A stretch of 64,000 nucleotides of DNA from Periconia sp. R9002 (lineage: Eukaryota; Ascomycota; Dothideomycetes; Pleosporales; Periconiaceae), in NCBI GenBank assembly GCA_023627715.1, contig JAMAHW010000028.1:248001-312000 (forward strand). Reading direction: 5' to 3'. A program made the position numbers and the translations under genes. Shown piece after piece: positions 57,591 through 64,000 of this stretch. Numbering within the stretch: the stretch's first letter is position 1; every line of letters begins with the position of its first letter. Under the pieces are notes generated by a model. The model made no database searches and had not been told where the DNA came from. It worked only from the letters and a program-made list of their open reading frames with translations.

Positions 57591-58135
57591 TGTGGAACAG
57601 TTCAGCAGCTAACGTTGTAGTCGCGGCATGAAAATCAATTGAGTCGATCCGAGCCCGACGGGAGAGCATGGAGCATGTTTTAATGAGATGCAATGGGAGT
57701 CCCGGATCCTCAGGAGAGACACATTTGCAGAGAACCACCCCCGCACGGACCACACCCTAACCTCCGACGGGGCCGGACAAAATAGTTGTCCCGCGATTCC
57801 GCTCTGGTCTCAACCGTCGGCGCTGCGCTTCAACTATATACACTTCACACCTACCCGAAACTAATCATCTCGAAGGATTGGCATCTCTTTTTCCATGATC
57901 AAGGCACAAATGCTACAATTTGCAGCGTCCCGATACAACATACACAACGGACAACAAAATACGGAGCCAGTACCATAATAGCCTACGTAGTAGTGTATTT
58001 ATAAACGACAATTCGTGCCATTAAATATGAAGCCTTTGAAACCATCTCATCAGTCCATCATCGCTCAAACCTCGTGTGAACAGAGTCGTCCATATATTCG
58101 CTGATTTGCATCCTTGCTGCGTTTCGTTTCTCGCC
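57591..58135. promoter_or_regulatory. Shared divergent promoter of Zn2Cys6 regulator and DHA2 exporter
   Basis: A 545-bp region with CGG-type half-sites near its centre: CCGACGG at 57764-57770 and CGGGGCCG at 57768-57775, overlapping. Single CCG or CGG triplets flank it (about 57793, 57813). Zn2Cys6 dimers bind paired CGG triplets, so autoregulation and control of the exporter are possible. Confidence 0.4.
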
Positions 58136-60019
58136 ATGGACTCACCTCCAACCAGGTCCCCTTCTCCACCAGCCAAAGAAACCCCGTCTTTTCATGACGA
58201 GAAGCCATCCCTGGATCACTCGGACGACGACGATGCGGAGCAATACTACATGAGCGGTGTGAAGCTGTATCTTCTCGTCTTCGGCCTCTCCCTGGCAGTG
58301 TTGCTCATGTCGCTCGACATGTCCATCATGACTACGGCCATTCCCTACATCACCGAGAAGTTTCAGTCCACGGCCGATATAGGTTGGTATATGAGCGGAT
58401 ACATGTTGACTCTGTACGAAACGCGACCATCGAGAACCTGTCTATTTCCATCACTGACATCGTGGCCAGCTGCGCTATCCAGCCCTTAAGCGGGAAAGTG
58501 TACGCCAACTTTTCATTAAAGGTCCGTCACTGACATGTAGTCTCCTGAGCATGCTAGCTAACTCACAGCAGTACACGTTTCTTGCCTTCTTTACCATCTT
58601 CGAGATCGGATCCGCCGTCTCAGGCGCCGCTACCTCTTCTCCCATGCTCATCACAGGACGAGCCATTGCCGGCGTGGGGGCAGCCGGACTCTTGAGCGGC
58701 ACATTGTCCATTATTGCCGTGGTGGTAGAGATGCGTCTTCGGCCGTTATACACAGGGTTTATAGCCTCGATGCTGGGGATTGCCCTGATTGTCGGTCCAC
58801 TGATTGGCGGCGCATTCACGCAGCACGTCTCGTGGCGATGGATTTTCTACATCAATCTCCCGGCCGGTGCCGCCATCATCGCGGCCCTGACCTTCATTTT
58901 CAAACCGCCCTTCCGGAAGATCGAACACGAACCAGTCGCGACCCGCATCAAGCGTCTTGATCTTCCAGGCGCGGCCCTGTTCATCCCGGCCATTGCTATG
59001 TTTCTGATGGCGCTCCAATGGGGTGGACTCACCTACCCTTGGTCTTCAGCACGCATTATAGGCCTCTTTGTCGGCGGCGGAGTCCTACTGCTCGTCTTCG
59101 CGGCCTGGCAGTACTACGTTGGAGCTGATGCCATGATCGCGCCCGCCATCATCACCCAACGCACCGTGTTCTGGTCCTGCCTGTCTGCCATGTGCGGTAT
59201 GGGCTCCGCGTCGCTGGTGGGACTCTGGCTCCCTGAATGGTTCCAGGTCATCAAGGGCGCGTCGCCAGTGCAGTCCGGCGTCAACCTCCTCCCTACCATG
59301 GTCGCTCAGATCATCGCAACCGGCGCCGCCGGCGCTCTCATCACCAAATGGGGCTACTACAACCCGTGGATCATCGTAGGGACCATCCTTATGAGCATCG
59401 GGCTTGCACTATACACGCTATTCGAGGTCGACTCGGGGAGCGCGGAGTGGATTGGGTACGTTCTCCCGGGTACGAAGTAGTATCACGACACGAACCCCTC
59501 TGCTTGAGTTAAGCTGACTTTACACCCGCGATGTTTAGATACCAAGTGCTCACAGGCTTCGGCACCGGCATGTTCATGACAGTACCTCTAATCGCCATCC
59601 AAGGAGGTACGTCCACTCCCCTTCCCCTCTAACCTCAAACCCAATACCTAACCCTAACCTCCCACACAGTCCTCACCCCAGCCGAAACCCCCGTCGGCAT
59701 CGCCACGGTAACCTTTTTCCAAATGTTCGGCGGCGCCCTCATGTCCGCCATCTCGCAGACCATCTTCAACGAGCAACTCCTGCACCAACTCGCGCGCAAC
59801 GCGCCCAACGTCGACGTCGCGAAACTCCTCGCTGCCGGCACCACGGCCGTCCTCAAGGTCGTCGCCCCCCAGGACGTCCCGGGTGTTCAGAAGAGCTACA
59901 ATGACGCTCTTGTGAGTCCGTTTTACCTCGGTACTGCGCTGGCGGCGACGGCGTGTTTGTGCTCGCTGGGCATGGAGTGGCGGAATGTTAGGGGGAAGGA
60001 GGTTAGTGTTGGTGGGTAG
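58136..60019 (+). CDS. MFS multidrug exporter, DHA2 family (14 TM)
   Basis: Five exons: 58136..58413, 58470..58521, 58569..59455, 59539..59606 and 59670..60019. All phases agree, giving 544 residues. The second exon is only 52 nt. A charged N-terminus precedes the first segment (YLLVFGLSLAVLLMSLDMSIM, with the LDMSIMTTAIP start typical of DHA2). Also present are GWYMSGYMLTL, GRAIAGVGAAGLLSGTLSI (motif C-like) and GPLIGGAFTQHVSWRWIFYINLP. Proton-driven efflux of toxic compounds or a fungal metabolite from the plasma membrane is the family role. It shares its promoter with a Zn2Cys6 regulator, the common regulator-exporter arrangement. Confidence 0.93.
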
Positions 60020-61868
60020 AGATGGGAGTGTGGGTTTGGTTGGGGATTGGGAGATAAATGATCTTGTAGTCTCAGAAAAGGGGAAGTAGGTCAGCGGTAG
60101 GGGAGTAGTAGTAGTCGTAATCGAGGTATACTTCAGACGCAGGATATCCAGTACCAAAAAAAAATCAAGTCGAAAAAAGATCCTCAGGCGGGTCACAACA
60201 TCCCCTCCCTCTTCCCTCCCTCCTCTCTCTAACACACACCTAAACCAACCAGCCAACACTCTAAGTAACACTACATACATACATACATTCATACAATCTA
60301 CTTCTCAATCAATGTTCATAACTGCTTTGCCTTGCCTTCCGCCCCGTTCCGTTCCTACTTCTATGTAGGTAGAATGTGTATATATACTTATCAATAACGC
60401 GATAATGGAATAGGCGCAGAGCGGTATATATCGACACGGTGGAAGTTGGTATTCATAACATTAGTGGCTAGGATGGATAGATGGATATATGTATACGAGA
60501 CAAGTCTGGCGCATCAGATATACATGTGTAGATTTATGTAGTTGTCTATCCCCATCCCATTCCATCCCTTCCATCCCTTCAACACCCCCTTTTTTCTACC
60601 CCTCATCCTCATCCTCATCCTCGTTTGTTTTCCAATGAATGCACATATACATATATACATTCACATTTCCTATCCACTTACTACTTATACACTTTCCTCC
60701 CCTTCCACTCTTTCCCTTCCTTTACCCACTTCCCCCTTTTCCTAGTTGTTTATATTATGTTATGTTTGGTGTGGGGTGGGAGGTTTGGGGGGTGGAAGGG
60801 TGGCTGAGAAGGGTAGAAGGTGGAAGGGTAGTAGAGTGTAGAGGGGGCTCTGGGAGTGTGGGGGGGGGGATGAAGTTAAGGAGATATACATGTATGGAAA
60901 CTAGGGGAGGAGGGAAGGAAGAGGATGTATGGATAGGGGTAGATAGATGGACAGACGGTACGCGTATGTGGGGGAAATCCAGGAATAATGGGCAAGTACA
61001 TACCTAGATAGATGATGTCGAGTAGGTGATGCCGGGGATAATGGGTTGGTGTTATTTGGTTAAGCAGGTATGTGTCTATATGTATTTAGAGTTCAACGAG
61101 GTCTTTCTGATTCAATTCACACGGTGCTAACAGAATTTAACGAGAACCAAGTTTGATTGCAATCTGTCCCGTTTTGGGACTCGGATTGACGAACATGTTG
61201 TTATTACTACTAAAGTATGTCTGTCCCCACGAAGGAAGGAAAAAGGATGAAGAGATTGAATTTGCAAACCAAACCCGCCGATAATGGTACCGAGGGTTGG
61301 TGGGAATGCTGGGTATATATACACGATGGAAATTTTCGAAAGCGAAATGAAAAACACAAGAACTTTTTTGGGGTGTCGTTAAGTAAGAGTGGTGATTGAC
61401 AAATAGTCGAGTCGTTAAAACATATTCCGGAAAATCCAACGACTTTCCAGAAGAGCAGGAAAAAAAAAAGGCCGTTAATAAATGTGGTGGTGGGGGAATC
61501 ATTTGGTTGCAGAAAAAAATCGGAAGAGAATCGAGGACCAGCTCTTCCCGTGGTGTTTCCTCTTTTCAAAGCTTCTCTCTCGATCTTTTTCGCGCGCGCG
61601 CACGCTCAATGCTCGCTAGTTCGCTAAAAGAACAAGACGAAGAAGTTGAAGAAAGATGGGGAAATGGATAGAGGAAATTGAGGTTTTTCGTCTCTCGGTA
61701 AGAGAGAGAAGCGCATTCCGAACCGTGAGAGGACGCCGTACGTGGATGCAGTGAAGAATTAAGGGGTAGCAAGTGAACCGGATCCGAATGGTTCATGGAC
61801 TTGCGACAGAAAGGAAAAGCCCCAGAAAATGCCCGAGTTTGAAAGGATAGTAGACAGGACGGAACCAT
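60020..61868. other. Intergenic region with low-complexity tracts
   Basis: About 1.85 kb without a supported gene. C/T-rich plus-strand DNA at 60545-60745 changes to G-rich DNA at 60770-60930. A CATA repeat is at about 60272-60295, and a CGCGCGCGCGCG-like run is at about 61590-61601. Confidence 0.45.
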
Positions 61869-62357
61869 CTACCTCGAGAAGCCCCTGGAGACCTTGTTCC
61901 AAGCGCCCTCGATGCTCCTGCGGACGCCTTGGGCGCTCTCGGTCGACGACGCCGACGCGGTCGAAGAGTTGGAGTTGGTGCGGCCGATTTTGGTGCGGCG
62001 CTCTTCGGAGGACTCCGAGGTGAAGTTGCCAGCGCCGCCACGGCCAATGTGGTAGACGGGAGCGGCGTGCTCGCGGAGACGCTCCTGCTGGGCGAGCTCC
62101 TCGTCGAAGCTGAACATGGCGCGCTCCTTCTCGCGGTGCACGTTACCGGCGCCGCCACGGCCGCTGGTGAAGAGAGCGTTGGAGGGCGGCGGGGTCAGCT
62201 GGATACGCGAGGCGGGTCCCGAGGCGGTTGGCCCGGCGGTGATGGCAGAGTGCGAGATGCGTGTGCGGTTGCCTGCGCCGCCGCGGCCGTAGTAGACGGT
62301 TGTGCTGGCTTGAGGGACGGAGGGGTGGGGCTCGGTGATGTGGTAGGAGACGGACAT
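61869..62357 (-). CDS. DUF3602 protein with three GRGGAGN repeats (Par32-like)
   Basis: Single-exon gene encoding 162 residues. The signature GRGGAGN occurs at residues 24-30, 66-72 and 105-111, each preceded by an aromatic or serine-containing stretch (VYYGRGGAGN, FTSGRGGAGN, YHIGRGGAGN). The rest is polar and probably disordered, ending with a short amphipathic helix (VRRSIEGAWNKVSRGFSR). Family members such as yeast Par32 are phosphorylated after TORC1 inhibition and inhibit ammonium transporters. That role here is inference. A 5' region of about 300 bp with short repeats precedes it. Confidence 0.9.
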   Translation of the reverse strand: MSVSYHITEPHPSVPQASTTVYYGRGGAGNRTRISHSAITAGPTASGPASRIQLTPPPSNALFTSGRGGAGNVHREKERAMFSFDEELAQQERLREHAAPVYHIGRGGAGNFTSESSEERRTKIGRTNSNSSTASASSTESAQGVRRSIEGAWNKVSRGFSR

Positions 62358-64000
62358 TTTGTTGGTTTGGAGGGTGTGTGTTTAGATTTGGAGGTGTAGT
62401 GGTGTTGAGGTGGTCCCCTTTGATTCCTTATGCTCTTTCACTTGATGGTGGTGGTGGTGGAGGCGTGGTGTAGTCTTGGGTGACTAACTTGGACGGTGAT
62501 AGCTTCAGTTGATTGATTGTTTGCTCGATTGCTTGGTAAAAGAGCTACTTGTAGAGGATGATTGAGATGAGTGTTGTAACAAAGTAAAAGAAGGCGTATG
62601 GAAGCTGGGGTTAGGGGGCTCTTATAGTTGTGGTGGAGCTTGGGGGAGCAGAGCAAAAAAACAAGACTAGACTAATGGAAAAGCTGCATCAGGAACCACA
62701 ACACACCAGACGACGACGAGGCAGGGCCATGCCATGACAGGCAAGCACAGCACACATGACACAAGCGACGTAATGACCAAGAGGCTCGAGAATTTTGAGC
62801 CGGGCCCAAACAGGGCGAATGGACGGGGGGCGCGAGGGCGTGTGCGTTGCGAGACTTTGCAGTTAACGGCAGTCAAACGATCACACGTCCAGCAGAGTAA
62901 ACGTAAAAAAAAACCAGTAGGTAGAGAGTGGAATAAGCGGAGCTGGGGTGTAAGAGACTTTCAGGTACGGCTCCACGAGGCTTGGCGATTGGCTAGCTAT
63001 TGCCCTCGACCACCTGACATGCCCACCGCGTCTGATTGGCGAAGGCCGCGTTTTATGGGGGTAACAGAAACTATCAAAGCCGACGTTGCGGCAAAATTTT
63101 CCCATCTCCTGTCATGTCGGTCTGGGTTGATGCCATCCATCCATGATGCATCGCACTGCAACGTGGCCCTGTGCCTGCCTCAATTCCGTTGCAACTTAGG
63201 TAATGTAAAATGCCTAGGTGCCATGGTGCTCAACCCAGCCTGTTTGACGCCATCTGATGCAATAATATGTATGCAACACTCATTACCGCCGTTTCTCCTC
63301 ATCGTCCGTCTCCCAAAATAACCATCATCTGGAACCGGCGTAGCCAGAAGAGTGGAGTAGTCAGCGAGTACCACTGTAGAAAATTTTCTTGTGGAGAAGA
63401 GCTTTCGACTGTTCGCTGGTTCCCGCTGCTCCCGTGGTTCCCGTCCTTCACGCCCTTGACGCTTGCCTCGCCTTGCCCAGTTTTCTTTGCAGAGGCGAGA
63501 GAAAAAAGAAGAAAAAAAAAAAAAAAAAAAAGGCCTGGTTACTGGGTGAACCGTTTGAAATCTTTTCTTCGTCACTCTGAGCAACTAACTTTGTAACGAA
63601 CAAACACGTACATGGCAATGCACACCGTACACATTGATACACCTACCTACCCATATCCCCATACTTTGCAAGTACATGTATGACGCACTTTGTCGTAAGA
63701 AATCGCTGCAGGAACACACAAACCTGCGGCAAGTTCCTACTGTACATAAGTTACACAGCCCAGTCTGGTCGGTCAGTCATTCATCGATCGAAGATGGATG
63801 AGAAGAAAAAGTCGTCACATCACGCTGTGTTGTTGATTTCTCGATTGTCATTGCCATCGTCATCGCCAGAGCCGCCGCCACAGAAAAGAAGGAGGCTCAC
63901 CAATCTTCTTCCTTCTCTTCTTTCTTCCTCGCTCGCTCGCTCAAGCCCGTTCGCTAGCGAGCGCGTGCACGCAATACCAATGGGGCGGCGGTGCCGGCAA
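62358..64000. other. Intergenic end of the window
   Basis: About 1.6 kb without a supported gene. An A-run of about 20 bases is at about 63511-63530, and GCTCGCTCGCTC-type repeats at about 63930-63945. It may include the promoter of a gene beyond the window. Confidence 0.45.

Noticed and set aside
1..64000. tRNA, rRNA or CRISPR features
   Set aside because: No cloverleaf with A and B boxes, no rRNA segment and no spaced direct repeats were found by eye; CRISPR arrays are not expected in a fungus.

Overview
The window is nuclear DNA of a filamentous ascomycete (Pezizomycotina). The genes are split by short introns of about 43-110 nt (one of 250 nt) with GT donors, CTAAC/CTGAC-type branch points and AG acceptors. 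The gene families are typical of moulds: HET-domain proteins, a SesA-type effector, a Zn2Cys6 regulator, a DHA2 transporter, a TRP-like flavin-carrier protein and DUF3602. I cannot name the genus from sequence alone. Coordinates of spliced genes were worked out by hand from splice signals and reading-frame phase.

Layout. 0-17.4 kb is a housekeeping block: a 5'-incomplete disordered protein, an alpha/beta hydrolase, a large PX-PH phospholipase D, the U5 snRNP protein Dim1/Dib1, a PIG-H/Gpi15 subunit of GPI-GlcNAc transferase, a Hub1 ubiquitin-like protein carrying a long RS/RD-rich extension, and the tRNA pseudouridine synthase Deg1/Pus3. 17.6-34 kb is an accessory island: a CorA-like membrane protein, a short-chain dehydrogenase, two small unknown genes, a SesA-domain protein, a HET-NB-ARC-TPR NLR-like receptor, a coiled-coil protein, an unknown basic/proline-rich protein and a foldback MITE. 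Degenerate repeats and AT-rich, gene-poor stretches are mixed in. 38.4-44.9 kb returns to conserved genes (TRP-like/Flc channel, divergent protein kinase). 46.4-51.7 kb is a second small accessory pair (HET protein and a ubiquitin-like-domain protein). 53.2-60 kb holds a zinc alcohol dehydrogenase and a divergent Zn2Cys6 regulator/DHA2 exporter pair. 62 kb has a DUF3602 (GRGGAGN-repeat) protein.

Most interesting candidate system: the 23.1-30 kb part of the island. A SesA-type (HeLo-like) protein, whose tail contains two short beta-prone pseudo-repeats resembling the spacing of amyloid signalling motifs, sits next to a HET-NB-ARC-TPR receptor. About 1.7 kb away is a small predicted tail-anchored protein with a glycine/asparagine motif of the same general look. 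The receptor gene is bracketed by the left and right halves of a degenerate repeat that is intact at 19.57-19.84 kb, which suggests the receptor segment arrived by insertion. The amyloid reading is inference and needs motif searches and structure tests.
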